Below are positions 36,499-45,298 of a stretch of 64,000 nt of DNA, one piece after another. Both the position numbers and the translations under genes were made by a program. The stretch lies in the NCBI RefSeq assembly GCF_000403435.2, contig NZ_KE159707.1, positions 188,274 to 252,273 of the forward strand. The letters are read 5' to 3'. The DNA is from Oscillibacter sp. 1-3 (GTDB lineage: Bacteria > Bacillota > Clostridia > Oscillospirales > Oscillospiraceae). The notes under the pieces were generated by a model. The model was not told the origin of the DNA. It searched no databases and worked only from the letters and a program-made list of their open reading frames with translations. Positions within the stretch are counted from its first letter, which is position 1; the number at the start of each line of letters is the position of its first letter.

Positions 36499-36541
36499 GT
36501 CCGGCAGGGCGGGAACAAAATTAGTTCCCACCCTGCCGGAC
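36499..36541 (+). terminator. Strong Rho-independent terminator
   Basis: GTCCGGCAGGG-CGGGAAC and GTTCCC-ACCCTGCCGGAC arms around an AT loop, then GCTTTTCTG. Confidence 0.8.
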
Positions 36542-36795
36542 GCTTTTCTGTTGTAGCCACAATTCCAGCAGGTCGAGCAGCATTTCTTCAAACCCGTTGC
36601 GCCGCAACGGTTACCGGCCTTCATCTTTTTTCTCTACAGAAGGAAAAGGGCTGTAATCACTGCAATTGCTGGATTCCGTCAACTGCTCCTCACAGCGTTT
36701 CCTCTCATTTCCGCCGCCCATCTCTTCGAATGAAATATGGCGTTTTGGCAGACCATACAAAAAAAGCATACAGAATAAAATGGTTTTTTACATTA
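36542..36795. other. Non-coding region upstream of the metallopeptidase
   Basis: No convincing gene; ends at the promoter of the peptidase gene. Confidence 0.4.
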
Positions 36796-36824
36796 TTGAC
36801 AACTCAACTTATCTGTGCTATCTT
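36796..36824 (+). promoter_or_regulatory. Candidate sigma-A promoter of the M14-like gene
   Basis: TTGACA (36796-36801), 17-nt spacer, TATCTT (36819-36824). It leaves an untranslated leader of nearly 200 nt with a small hairpin (AACGC...GCGTT, about 36908-36934). Confidence 0.6.
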
Positions 36825-37021
36825 AATATCATAATTATTTCCATAAAATATAAAAATATATGATACGTTTTTGCTGCTATATGCTGCGGCAATACACCAT
36901 GTCAGGAACGCTGCGGGAACCGTTTCCGGCGTTTTAAGTTTTATTCATTAGGAGGTGGAAAAAGGGCGGATTTCCGGACCTGGCGAATCTATTTTGGCAC
37001 ATTTTGAAGGAGGAAAGGAAC

Positions 37022-40000
37022 ATGAGACACTATTCCAGCACTGCCCCCAAACGTGCCCTGGCTCTGCTTCTGACCATCGGAATACTGGTATCCCTGATGG
37101 TCCTGCCCGCGTCCGCCGTCACAGGCGACAGCTACGCGGACAGAAGCCACCCTGTTGAGGGCGACAACATCACCATCAGCGACTATGTTTTGGAGCTCAA
37201 CTCCGTTCAGGACCTCACCGCAACCTTAACCGTCCCCAACGACACGATCAAGGGCGATGCGCAGGCCTGGGCGTCCAGCCTGGTCTGGTCTCTGACCCGT
37301 ACCAAGGACATGTTTGTCCAAGACCCCGAGATCTATCCCCATGTCTATACCGGCGACAAGCTGGAGAACTGGCAGATTTGGGACAGTGAGAACGGGAAGT
37401 ACGGCGACGGCATCAAGGACAGCCCCTGGTTCTACTTCGTAGACAGCACCGGTGCTAAAAAAGCCACTACCGCCGAGGCCGTTTCTGTGGCCGCCGGCGA
37501 TACCAATACCGTAATCACCCTGAAATTCTCCACCAATCCCTTCTTCGGCAAGGTGGGCTTCACCGACTACGGCGGCCCCGGCATCCGCAACGTATTTAAC
37601 AGCTTTAACGGCCCCTACCTGTTCACCGCTTCCGCCGGCAGCAAGGTAGTTGGCTCTTGCGAGCTGGAAGTCCAGGTGTACCGCAGCTATCACCGCTACA
37701 ACGAGGTTCTCAATGAACTCAACGCCCTGAAAGCTGCTGCCGCGGCCCGTTCCGGCCGGTATGTGGAGATCATTGAGTACGGCGAGTCCGAGGGCGGCTT
37801 CCCCATGTACGCCGTGGTCCTCTCCGACAGCAAGTCCTCTGTGGATGCGTTCCGGGCGCTCAATGATACCGTTACCACCAGGCCCCAGAACGTGATCAGC
37901 CGGATCAAGAGCGGTTCGCTGAAGGATTACCGCATTCCCTTCATGATTAACAACCAGCACTCCGACGAGTACCCCAATATGGACGCAGAGCTCAACCTTC
38001 TGTGGGAGCTGGTAACGGAGGATACCCTCACCTACCGGAAGCTCACCGGGCTGAAAGACGGCACCGATGTGCCCAAATACTGGTCGGATCAGCTGGATCA
38101 GTTCGACATCACCGGCTGCGGCGCGCCCCATCTGGACATCAAACCCAACGGCGAGCAGTCCGACAATGACGGCGAGCTTGGCTCCGAAGAGATCTACGCC
38201 ATCAGCGGCGACATCTCCTACAATGTAGACGATCTGCTGGATAACCTGATCCTGGTGGTTTCCCTGGCCGAGAACCCCGACGGCCGTACATACGGCTCCC
38301 GCCGGAACTACAACGGCATCGACCACAACCGCGACTCCACTTTCCAGACCCAGTCTGAGACCCGGGCCATCACACAGCTGATTAACGACTGGAATCCGGT
38401 GGCTTTCGTGGAGCTGCACGGCTACATGACCGACTTCCTCATCGAGCCCTGCACCCCGCCTCATGAGCCCAACCTGGAATACGATATTTTGATCCCCCAC
38501 TTCTTTGAGGGCGCCGAGGCCTATGGCAACTCCGCTCTGGGCACCATCGCCGGAGAGGGCTACGACTACAAGTTCTCCCAGTACTATGTGCCTCTGCGCG
38601 ACAACTTCGACCGTAAAGAGGGCGTGTGGGATACGTGGGACGACCTGAGCACCAACTACACCCCCAGCTACGCGATGCTCAACTGCAACGCCGCCGGCTA
38701 CACCATTGAGACTCCCCGCGCCAACGAGGCCTCCACCCGTCTGTTTGAGTGCGGCTTCTACGGTATGTTCCAGTACTATATGGAGCACAAGGAGGAGGTC
38801 TACCTGCGCCAGATGGAGTTCTTCCTGCGCGGTTTGAACAACACCGACGCCTCCGCGAACATCGCTCCCTGGTATGTGGACTATCACGACAAGCAGATCC
38901 CCGTCACCGATATGCGTCCCCTCTTTGAGGACAACGGCAAGTTCTTCTGCGAGTACTGGGTCATCCCCGTGGACGCGGACAGCCAGCGCAGCGTGGGTGC
39001 GGCCTATGATATGGCTGAGTTCCTGATCCGCAACGACATTCAGGTGAGCAGGCTCACCGCCGACGTCGTCGTGAACGACACCACCTATAAGTCCGGCTCC
39101 TTCGTGGTGGATATGCACCAGGCCAAGCGCAATTACGCCAACTGTGTGCTGTACAGCGGCGTGGACGCCTCCTACTCCGGCTTCATCTCCCTCTACTCCG
39201 ACGCCGTGACCAACTATCCCGAACAGTGGGGCTTTACCGCTATCCCCGTGGCCGTGGAGGGCGCGTTCTCCGGCAAACTGCGGGCCGTCACCTCCGTGAT
39301 CCGCGCCTCTACCTTCACCGGTGAGACCGGCGGCTACGTCATCATCTCCAACGACAGCATCCACTCCGTCAACGCGGTCAACACCCTGCTGGGTTCCCGC
39401 AAGACTGTGGGCATGGTCGTATCCGGCGATTATAAGGGCGACTTTGTGGTCAGCTATACCGATTTCCAGTCCGTGAAGAATAAGTTCACACTCAGCGGCA
39501 CCGGCGTGAGCACCCTTCCCGATGCCCGCCGCCTGCAGCGTGAGCCCACCATTTATCTGGTCGGCCTGCTGGACGAGTTCCAGAACGCGAAGATCTCCAG
39601 CGGCTATTATGCCAACTGGTTCTCCGACGGATACGGCTCCACTCGTTACGACATCATGCACAACAGTGAAACCGCCAACGTCAACCGCCTGGCCCTCACC
39701 GAGCAAATGAACTTCAAGGTCACCAATAATCCTGCCAAGGCGGATATTATCGTGGGCAACGTGGCTCCCACCGCCAATCCCCGTACCGAGGCCGCTGTCC
39801 TGGCCGCTGTAAAGGCCGGCACGCCCTATCTGGGCATCGGCTGGGGTCCCATGAACTACATCAAGGAGAACCTTCTGTCTGACGTGGGCTTCGAGCCCAA
39901 CCGTCCCGACGGCGATATGCTCCACCGCATCACCTATCCCACTGACAGCCTGCTGACCGCCAACCACGCAGCCGACGGCGACAACATCATCTATGCTGTG

Positions 40001-40291
40001 GACGGCGTGTATTTCGATGGCGAGATTCTCCAGAATCCCAACACCTCCATCCTCATCCGCTGCGCTGAGGGCGACACTACCGACTATATGATCGCCGGCT
40101 GCGCCCCCAATGCTGAGCAGATGTCCGGCAAAGTGGAGGCCATCACCTACAATGACGGCAAGCTGGACCTGACCCTGTTCGGAAACAGCCTGACCAACCG
40201 CGCGTTCCAGCGTGACGATTACACCTACGCCAGCAACACCATCTACTCCAAGGTACTCGCCGACACGCCCATGAGCGGCTGGGTACGCTAA
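37022..40291 (+). CDS. Secreted M14-like zinc metallopeptidase (carboxypeptidase family)
   Basis: 1089 residues from the ATG with GAAGGAGGAAAGG upstream. A signal peptide (basic MRHYSSTAPKR, then LALLLTIGILVSLMVLPASA) indicates export. Residues about 215-640 form the peptidase unit: FMINNQHSDEYPNMD has the HxxE zinc pair, FVELHGYMTDFLIEPC the third His, and YTIETPRANE supplies a candidate catalytic Glu. Asn-Pro-Asp-Gly-Arg and YNGIDHNRDS are also typical of M14 (substrate Arg/Asn region). The last 400 residues hold a further domain of unknown role, with GIGWGPMNYIKEN. No cell-wall anchor or SLH domain is seen, so it is probably released. Substrate unknown; peptides or peptidoglycan are possible. 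Confidence 0.88.
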   Translation: MRHYSSTAPKRALALLLTIGILVSLMVLPASAVTGDSYADRSHPVEGDNITISDYVLELNSVQDLTATLTVPNDTIKGDAQAWASSLVWSLTRTKDMFVQDPEIYPHVYTGDKLENWQIWDSENGKYGDGIKDSPWFYFVDSTGAKKATTAEAVSVAAGDTNTVITLKFSTNPFFGKVGFTDYGGPGIRNVFNSFNGPYLFTASAGSKVVGSCELEVQVYRSYHRYNEVLNELNALKAAAAARSGRYVEIIEYGESEGGFPMYAVVLSDSKSSVDAFRALNDTVTTRPQNVISRIKSGSLKDYRIPFMINNQHSDEYPNMDAELNLLWELVTEDTLTYRKLTGLKDGTDVPKYWSDQLDQFDITGCGAPHLDIKPNGEQSDNDGELGSEEIYAISGDISYNVDDLLDNLILVVSLAENPDGRTYGSRRNYNGIDHNRDSTFQTQSETRAITQLINDWNPVAFVELHGYMTDFLIEPCTPPHEPNLEYDILIPHFFEGAEAYGNSALGTIAGEGYDYKFSQYYVPLRDNFDRKEGVWDTWDDLSTNYTPSYAMLNCNAAGYTIETPRANEASTRLFECGFYGMFQYYMEHKEEVYLRQMEFFLRGLNNTDASANIAPWYVDYHDKQIPVTDMRPLFEDNGKFFCEYWVIPVDADSQRSVGAAYDMAEFLIRNDIQVSRLTADVVVNDTTYKSGSFVVDMHQAKRNYANCVLYSGVDASYSGFISLYSDAVTNYPEQWGFTAIPVAVEGAFSGKLRAVTSVIRASTFTGETGGYVIISNDSIHSVNAVNTLLGSRKTVGMVVSGDYKGDFVVSYTDFQSVKNKFTLSGTGVSTLPDARRLQREPTIYLVGLLDEFQNAKISSGYYANWFSDGYGSTRYDIMHNSETANVNRLALTEQMNFKVTNNPAKADIIVGNVAPTANPRTEAAVLAAVKAGTPYLGIGWGPMNYIKENLLSDVGFEPNRPDGDMLHRITYPTDSLLTANHAADGDNIIYAVDGVYFDGEILQNPNTSILIRCAEGDTTDYMIAGCAPNAEQMSGKVEAITYNDGKLDLTLFGNSLTNRAFQRDDYTYASNTIYSKVLADTPMSGWVR

Positions 40292-40302
40292 CGATACTGA
40301 AC

Positions 40303-40341
40303 GAGTCCCGCTTTTTGGCAAACGTCCGAAAAGCGGGACTC
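40303..40341 (+). terminator. Terminator of the peptidase gene
   Basis: GAGTCCCGCTTTT and AAAAGCGGGACTC arms, then ATTATATT. Confidence 0.8.
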
Positions 40342-40899
40342 ATTATATTGGGAAAGCATTGATACAGCGGGATTTCTTTCCTCTATTAAGAATAAAGAAG
40401 TTTTCGCAAACACTTCAACACAAAGCTGAAATCTCTGTGCCGGGCCGCCAGGGGGCGGCCCGGCAGCTTTTGATTCAACAAATATGCAAACTCACCGCAG
40501 CAGCCTGGCTGCGGTATTTTATAGCGCTCACCAAAATTGCGGACACCGGGCCGCCGCCCGTTTGCCGGGAATTTTGATGGCAGCTGCAAAAGCCCCTTCT
40601 GCGCACTCCACATGGAACGCCATTTGCCAGAGGACCTGTTCCTGAAACACAAAACCATGGACCGCTTTTCGCCGCCGTTCTCGTCTGGAGCTTATGCCTG
40701 CAGATTTTTTCTAAAGGCCGCCTCTTTTTACCCCTCCAGATGTTCAGCACTATTTGCAATGTTTTTGGCACATTCTATGGTTTTGCAGCTATCTAAGTGC
40801 TGTTATAATAAATTGCGTGGAAATCAGTGGAATCCCGTGGCGAATCAAGTTATCATAAAAGCACCGGACCCGCGGAAGAAACGGCCGCGGAGAAAGGGG
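40342..40899. other. Gene-free region before dapF with stacked hairpins
   Basis: No convincing ORF. It has a hairpin GCCGGGCCGCC/GGCGGCCCGGC (40439-40464) followed by AGCTTTTG, and CCGCAG/CTGCGG (about 40497-40516) followed by TATTTTAT; both look like terminators. A TATAAT at 40804-40809 may be the -10 box for dapF, with only a weak -35. Confidence 0.5.
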
Positions 40900-40968
40900 A
40901 AAGCCTCCGCGCTACGGACCGGCGAGGTTTTCATTTTAATTTGAGCGCCGCTGGCGCACGGAGGCTTT
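40900..40968 (+). promoter_or_regulatory. Possible ribosome-site-sequestering hairpin before dapF
   Basis: AAAGCCTCCG at 40900-40909 is the exact inverse of CGGAGGCTTT at 40959-40968, which contains the Shine-Dalgarno GGAGG of dapF (ATG at 40970). A second hairpin GCGCC/GGCGC lies between. Pairing would hide the ribosome site. Inference: translational control. Confidence 0.55.
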
Positions 40969-40969
40969 T

Positions 40970-41809
40970 ATGAAATTCTGGAAAATGAACGGTGCGGGCA
41001 ACGATTTTCTCATTCTGAACAATCTGGAGGAGCACATTCCGGAGGAGGCGTTTCCCCGGCTGGCCCGGACGCTCTGCGAGCGGCACCTCTCCATCGGAGC
41101 CGACGGCTTTATGGTAGTGGAGGCGCCCACCCAGGGCGGCGACTACAAAATGCTGTTTTTCAACTCCGACGGAACCATGGGGGAGATGTGCGGCAACGGC
41201 GCCCGCTGCATCTGCCGTTACGGCTGCGAGGCCGGTCTTGCCGGAGAGGTCCAGCGGGTAGAGACCACCGCCGGCCTGGTGACGGGAGAGCGGATCGACC
41301 AGCGGCGCTACCGGGTCCGTCTCAACGACCCCACCACCATCCGCCTGGACTGCCCTGTGGAGGTGGACGGCGTCACGTATCCCTGCGCCTATGTGGAGCT
41401 GGGAAATCCAGGCCTGCCCCACGCGGTAGTGCCCTTCCAGGACCTGCGGGAGGCAGACCGGGACAAGCTGCGGGAGCTGGGCCGCAAGCTCCGCTGGCAC
41501 CCCGCCTTCCCCAAGGGAGCCAATGTGAATTTTTACGAGCTCATCGGGGAGGACCAGATCTGCGAGCACACCTTCGAGCGGGGCGTGGAGGACTTCACCT
41601 ATGCCTGCGGCACCGGCACCGGGTCCGTGGTCACAGTGCTGACCCTCCAGGGCAGGGTCTCCGGACACAATGTCCGGGCGCAGATGCCCGGCGGCGAGCT
41701 GGTCATCGACGTGGAGCGGGACGGGGACCGCATCACGGACCTCTACCTCACAGGCCCCACCAACATCGTCTGCAAGGGCGAGATCACTGACGAGGAGTTG
41801 TCCTTGTAA
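40970..41809 (+). CDS. dapF: Diaminopimelate epimerase
   Basis: 279 residues, normal length. Converts LL- to meso-diaminopimelate for peptidoglycan and lysine synthesis in the cytoplasm. N-terminus KFWKMNGAGNDFLI; first active-site Cys in NSDGTMGEMCGNGARCICRY; second Cys in FTYACGTGTGSVV; substrate Asn in PKGANVNFYELI. Preceded by a possible ribosome-site-blocking hairpin. The next gene, a DAACS-type symporter, starts 132 bp downstream on the same strand. Confidence 0.96.
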   Translation: MKFWKMNGAGNDFLILNNLEEHIPEEAFPRLARTLCERHLSIGADGFMVVEAPTQGGDYKMLFFNSDGTMGEMCGNGARCICRYGCEAGLAGEVQRVETTAGLVTGERIDQRRYRVRLNDPTTIRLDCPVEVDGVTYPCAYVELGNPGLPHAVVPFQDLREADRDKLRELGRKLRWHPAFPKGANVNFYELIGEDQICEHTFERGVEDFTYACGTGTGSVVTVLTLQGRVSGHNVRAQMPGGELVIDVERDGDRITDLYLTGPTNIVCKGEITDEELSL

Positions 41810-41941
41810 CCCCGGCCGCATTCTCCACGGAAACACTCTCCATCAGTGGTCCGGCCCGCGCCCCCTGCACGGGCCGTCTCCCCCTCATTCAGCTGCCCCT
41901 GTCCCTTTATGCCCTCAATTCAAACATCAGGAGGAACCATT

Positions 41942-43195
41942 ATGGAGAAGAAGACCATTGCGAAGAACTACCTGTTCCTGGCCGTCATGCTGGGGGCCAT
42001 GGTCCTGGGCGCCATTGCGGGCTGGATCTGGCCCGCAACGGAGACAAGCGCCGGCGCCACCGTCCTCAAGCCCCTGGGTACCGTGTTCATCAACATGATG
42101 TTCTGCATTGTGGTACCCATGGTGTTCGCATCCATCTCCAGCGCTGTGGCTGGCATGGAGAGCCGCAGACGGGCGGGACGGATCATGGGCGTCACCGTGG
42201 GGACCTTCGTGGTCACAGGCGCCGTCGCCGCCGTCATCATGTACCTGCTGATGATGGTCTATCCCCCGGTGCTCACCGCCTGGACGGAGCTGCCCGCCGA
42301 GGAGCTGGGAGAGTATGCCTCCCTTGCCGATATGGTCGTCAATTTCTTCACTGCCAGCGACTTTGTGGGCCTTCTGTCCCGCCGGGCCATGCTGCCTTTG
42401 ATCGTGTTCTCCCTGCTCTTCGGCTTTTCCGTGAACCTCAGCGGCGGAAAGGACTCCCTGGTGGCGAAATTCCTGGAGGACCTGACGGCCGTCATGCTGA
42501 AATTCGTCAAGATCGTCACCTACTACGCCCCTGTGGCCTTCTTCGGCTTCTTCGCCGACCTGGTGGCCACCTACGGCTCGCAGATCACGGAGAGCTACGC
42601 CCGGGCCATGGTGGTGTATTACCCCCTGTGCTTCGTCTACATCTTTACGGCCTGGCCCCTCTTCGCCTGGTTCGGCGGCGGAAAGGGCGGCGTCAGGACC
42701 ATGTTCCGCCACATCACCAAACCCGCGGTGGTATCCCTTGGCACCTGCTCCTCCGTCGCCACCATCCCCACCAATATGGAGGAAGCGTCAAGCACCGGCA
42801 TCAGCAAGGACGTGGCCGACATGGTGCTGCCCCTGGGCGCCACCATGCACATGGACGGCTCCTGCTTCTCCTGTGTTTTGAAGATCGCCTTTGTCCTGGG
42901 CGTATTCGGCCAGCGGCTGACCCTGGGAATGCTGGTGCCGGTGATTCTGGTGGCGGTGCTCAGCTCCGTGGGCATGAGCGGCGTGCCCGGCGGCGGCTAC
43001 ATCGGCGAGTACATCATCTGCTCCATCTTCTTCCCCACCCAGATGGAAGTGGCCTTCCCCATTCTGGTGGTCATCGGCAATCTGGTGGACCCCCCGGCCA
43101 CCATGATTAACGCCGCCGGGGACTATGTGGTCTGCTACATCGTCTCCCGCTTCGTAGACGGGAAGGACTGGCTGCAAAAGGCTTTGAAAAAGTGA
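41942..43195 (+). CDS. Dicarboxylate/amino acid:cation symporter (DAACS, GltP/GltT-like)
   Basis: 417 residues from MEKKTIAKNYLFL with CAGGAGGAACC upstream; the frame is open further up but lacks protein character there. About eight membrane helices and the hairpin loops: FINMMFCIVVPMVFASISSA in the first half, SLGTCSSVATIPTNMEEAS (the serine-rich hairpin), GATMHMDGSCFSCVLKIAFV (usual NMDGT written HMDGS), SGVPGGGYIGEYIICSIFF and NLVDPPATMINAAGDYV. Imports glutamate, aspartate or C4-dicarboxylates with Na+ or H+. Two near-identical terminators follow. Confidence 0.93.
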   Translation: MEKKTIAKNYLFLAVMLGAMVLGAIAGWIWPATETSAGATVLKPLGTVFINMMFCIVVPMVFASISSAVAGMESRRRAGRIMGVTVGTFVVTGAVAAVIMYLLMMVYPPVLTAWTELPAEELGEYASLADMVVNFFTASDFVGLLSRRAMLPLIVFSLLFGFSVNLSGGKDSLVAKFLEDLTAVMLKFVKIVTYYAPVAFFGFFADLVATYGSQITESYARAMVVYYPLCFVYIFTAWPLFAWFGGGKGGVRTMFRHITKPAVVSLGTCSSVATIPTNMEEASSTGISKDVADMVLPLGATMHMDGSCFSCVLKIAFVLGVFGQRLTLGMLVPVILVAVLSSVGMSGVPGGGYIGEYIICSIFFPTQMEVAFPILVVIGNLVDPPATMINAAGDYVVCYIVSRFVDGKDWLQKALKK

Positions 43196-43210
43196 CGTTC
43201 TCCGGCAAAC

Positions 43211-43242
43211 AGGGCCCCTGGAGCAGATGCTCCAGGGGCCCT
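43211..43242 (+). terminator. Terminator of the symporter gene, copy 1
   Basis: AGGGCCCCTGGAGC-AGAT-GCTCCAGGGGCCCT, then TTC. Nearly the same hairpin recurs at 43372. Confidence 0.75.
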
Positions 43243-43245
43243 TTC

Positions 43246-43368
43246 AGCTTGTCGAAAATACTTTTTCGACAAGCTGCTGTAGATCTCAATGGCGCAGGAA
43301 ACCCCTCTTGGGTTTCCCGCACACACCCTTCCTTTCCGCTGACGAAACTCCAGCGTTTTTTGACAGTC
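43246..43368. repeat. Hairpin-containing segment between two duplicate terminators
   Basis: Begins AGCTTGTCGAAAA-TACT-TTTTCGACAAGCT, a long perfect hairpin, then GGAAACCC/GGGTTTCC, and ends TTTTTTGACAGTCTGC. Ends are weakly inverted (GTCGAAAA versus TTTTTTGAC). Non-coding; may be a small mobile or structured element. Confidence 0.45.
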
Positions 43369-43371
43369 TGC

Positions 43372-43403
43372 AGGACCCCTGGAGCAGATGCTCCAGGGGT
43401 CCT
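43372..43403 (+). terminator. Terminator, duplicate copy 2
   Basis: AGGACCCCTGGAGC-AGAT-GCTCCAGGGGTCCT, then TTCC. It differs from copy 1 by compensating changes in the stem (GGC/GCC to GAC/GTC). Confidence 0.7.
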
Positions 43404-43615
43404 TTCCGTCCGCCGCGCCATGAATTTAATCAGGTACAGCGCCAGCATATGAAGGGGTAGAAGCATAGGACCCGTACCGGAGAACCCGGCCGCCCCGGCC
43501 CCTCTTCCCGCCATAGAGCCAGATGGGGATCAGCGCTCCAGGGCGCTCCAACGCAGCCGGGCGGCGGTGAGGCGAAAATTTCGCCCGCTCTTCTCCATAG
43601 CCGCTCCCCTCTCCC

Positions 43616-44239
43616 TCAAAACTCCACAGGCTCCTGGCGGAGAGACCGGAGATGGGCGATCTCCCGCTCCCACAGCTCCGTCAGCTCCGGTGTGACCGCC
43701 TTTCCCCGGCTCCGCAGGGCCTCCGCCCGCTCCTCCACGGAGCGGATGGGCCCCAGGGGCCTGCTGGCGCATTGGGCCGTAAAGGCCGCAAAATCCGCCG
43801 TCAGGGGGAGATATTCCCTGGGCCGGTCGTGGTAGAGGAAGTAAACGCCGCCCGCGTCCTCACCGGAGATTTTCAGCGCCACCGTGTCGCCCCACACATT
43901 CTCCCCGATGGGCAGCATTCCCTCCTTCAAGAAACCGGACAGACGCCGGCCCAGCTTGTCAAAGTGACAGCGCGGGTCCGCGCCGCCCAGGCCATACAGC
44001 GCCCGCAGGTCCGAAGAGACTTCCCCGACGGCAAACTCGGTGTTGGGCGTCTCTCCGCCGTTGTATTTCAGCAGAAACCGGCGGTACTGGTCCGGCAGCC
44101 GGAGCTTGTGCTTTTTCTCAAAGGCCGCCGTCAGCGCCTCGATGTCCGCGGTGTCAAACCCGGAGATCAGCATCGGCCCCCGCTCCGGCGTCTTGGGCTC
44201 TTGGGGCGCCCTGCGTTCAAAGAGTTTTCTGAATAACAC
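43616..44239 (-). CDS. SMI1/KNR4 (SUKH) family protein
   Basis: 207 residues. The SUKH core: IEALTAAFEKKHKLRLPDQY-RRFLLKYNGGETPN, then GADPRCHFDKLGRRL, EGMLPIGENVWGDTVALKIS, GGVYFLYHDRP. SUKH proteins commonly act as immunity proteins to contact-dependent nuclease toxins, but many are housekeeping orphans. No toxin gene is next to it, so its role is open. The C-terminal 50 residues (ERAEALRSRGKAVTPELTEL) are an extra helical tail. Confidence 0.85.
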   Translation of the reverse strand: MLFRKLFERRAPQEPKTPERGPMLISGFDTADIEALTAAFEKKHKLRLPDQYRRFLLKYNGGETPNTEFAVGEVSSDLRALYGLGGADPRCHFDKLGRRLSGFLKEGMLPIGENVWGDTVALKISGEDAGGVYFLYHDRPREYLPLTADFAAFTAQCASRPLGPIRSVEERAEALRSRGKAVTPELTELWEREIAHLRSLRQEPVEF

Positions 44240-44281
44240 GTTCCTGCCTCCTGTCTCATATGATTTTCACCTGTTCCCATC

Positions 44282-44412
44282 GGCGGCACGCAGTTTGACG
44301 GAGCATCTTCCGCCCGAGCCGCGTCAGGAAAGCTTGAAATCCGCCAGGATTCCCGCGTTGTTCCTCCCTGCCGGACAAAAAATTCTCCCGCCAATCTGCG
44401 CACTGCCGTCAT
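44282..44412. repeat. Diverged member of the inverted-repeat element family
   Basis: Contains GGAGCATCTTCCGCCCGAGC, CTTGAAATCCGCCAGGATTC and GACAAAAAATTCTCCCGCC in the same order as the element at 298-450 (minus strand). Ends CGGCACGCAGTTTGACGG and GCGCACTGCCGTC are only loosely inverted. Placed between the SUKH and sdaAA genes. Confidence 0.45.
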
Positions 44413-44424
44413 TGATGCGGCTCC

Positions 44425-45297
44425 TCAGATCTCTCCCCGCTCCATCCGCTCCTTCACGCTCTTTCCAAAGGGCGTGGCGGCCAGACCTCCCAGGGCCGTC
44501 TCCCGCAGCTCCGTGGGGAGCCGCCGCCCCACGTCGCCCATGCAGTCGATGACCTCGTCCACCGGCACCCGGCTGGTGATGCCCGCCAGGGCCATGTCCG
44601 CGCAGCTGACGGCGTTCACCGCCCCAATGACGTTCCGCTTCACGCAGGGCACCTCCACCAGCCCTGCGATGGGGTCGCAGACCAGACCCATGAGGTTTTT
44701 CAGCGCCATGGCTGCGGCGTGGCCGATCTGCTCCCCGTCCCCTCCCCGCAGAGCCGTCAGGGCCCCTGCCGCCATGGCGGAGGCGGAGCCGATCTCCGCC
44801 TGGCACCCGCCGGAGGCCCCGGCGATGGACGCCCGGCAGCCGATTACTGCGCCGATGCCGGCGGAGACGTACAGCGCCCGCACCAGCTCGTCCTCCTCCG
44901 CCCGGCCCGCCCGATAGAGGGGCGCCAGCACCGCCGGCAGCACGCCGCAGGCCCCCGCCGTGGGGGCCGCCACAATCCTGCGCATACAGGCGTTGGACTC
45001 CCCCACGCACAGCGCCGCCGCGATGACCTCCCGCAGGTAGGGACCGCACAGGGTGTCCCCGGCGGCGGCGTAGTCCCGCATCCGCGCTCCGTCGCCCCCC
45101 ACAAGGCCGCTGAGGGACCGCCGCTCCCCCTGGTAGCTCTCCACAGACTCCAGCATGGCCCGCCAGGTCATCCGCATCTTCTCAAAGGAGGCCTCCGCCG
45201 TCACCTCCCGCTCCTCCAGGTCCGTCTCCAGCACCACCTGCCAGAAGGGCTTGTTCTCCGCCTTTACCGCATCCAGAATCTCACGTATGGAATCCAT
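44425..45297 (-). CDS. sdaAA: L-serine dehydratase, alpha chain (Fe-S type)
   Basis: 290 residues. With the beta chain converts L-serine to pyruvate and ammonia using a [4Fe-4S] cluster. Cluster Cys can be seen in SNACMRRIVAAPTAGACGVL, in CVKRNVIGAVNAVSCADMAL and in VIDCMGD; GASGGCQAEIGSASAMAAGA is the serine-binding region. Starts MDSIREILDAVKAEN with its stop at TCAGATCTCT on the plus strand. The beta chain gene ends 1 nt upstream, so they form one operon. Confidence 0.95.
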   Translation of the reverse strand: MDSIREILDAVKAENKPFWQVVLETDLEEREVTAEASFEKMRMTWRAMLESVESYQGERRSLSGLVGGDGARMRDYAAAGDTLCGPYLREVIAAALCVGESNACMRRIVAAPTAGACGVLPAVLAPLYRAGRAEEDELVRALYVSAGIGAVIGCRASIAGASGGCQAEIGSASAMAAGALTALRGGDGEQIGHAAAMALKNLMGLVCDPIAGLVEVPCVKRNVIGAVNAVSCADMALAGITSRVPVDEVIDCMGDVGRRLPTELRETALGGLAATPFGKSVKERMERGEI

Positions 45298-45298
45298 C

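Noticed and set aside
37226-40321. A 1031-codon minus-strand open frame opposite the metallopeptidase gene
   Set aside because: It is the antisense shadow of a GC-rich gene; its translation is a Gly/Val/His-rich low-complexity string with no ribosome site, while the plus strand has a signal peptide and M14 motifs.
43211-43403. Direct repeats of a CRISPR or IS target duplication
   Set aside because: Only two units, each a self-complementary terminator; too long for a normal target duplication.
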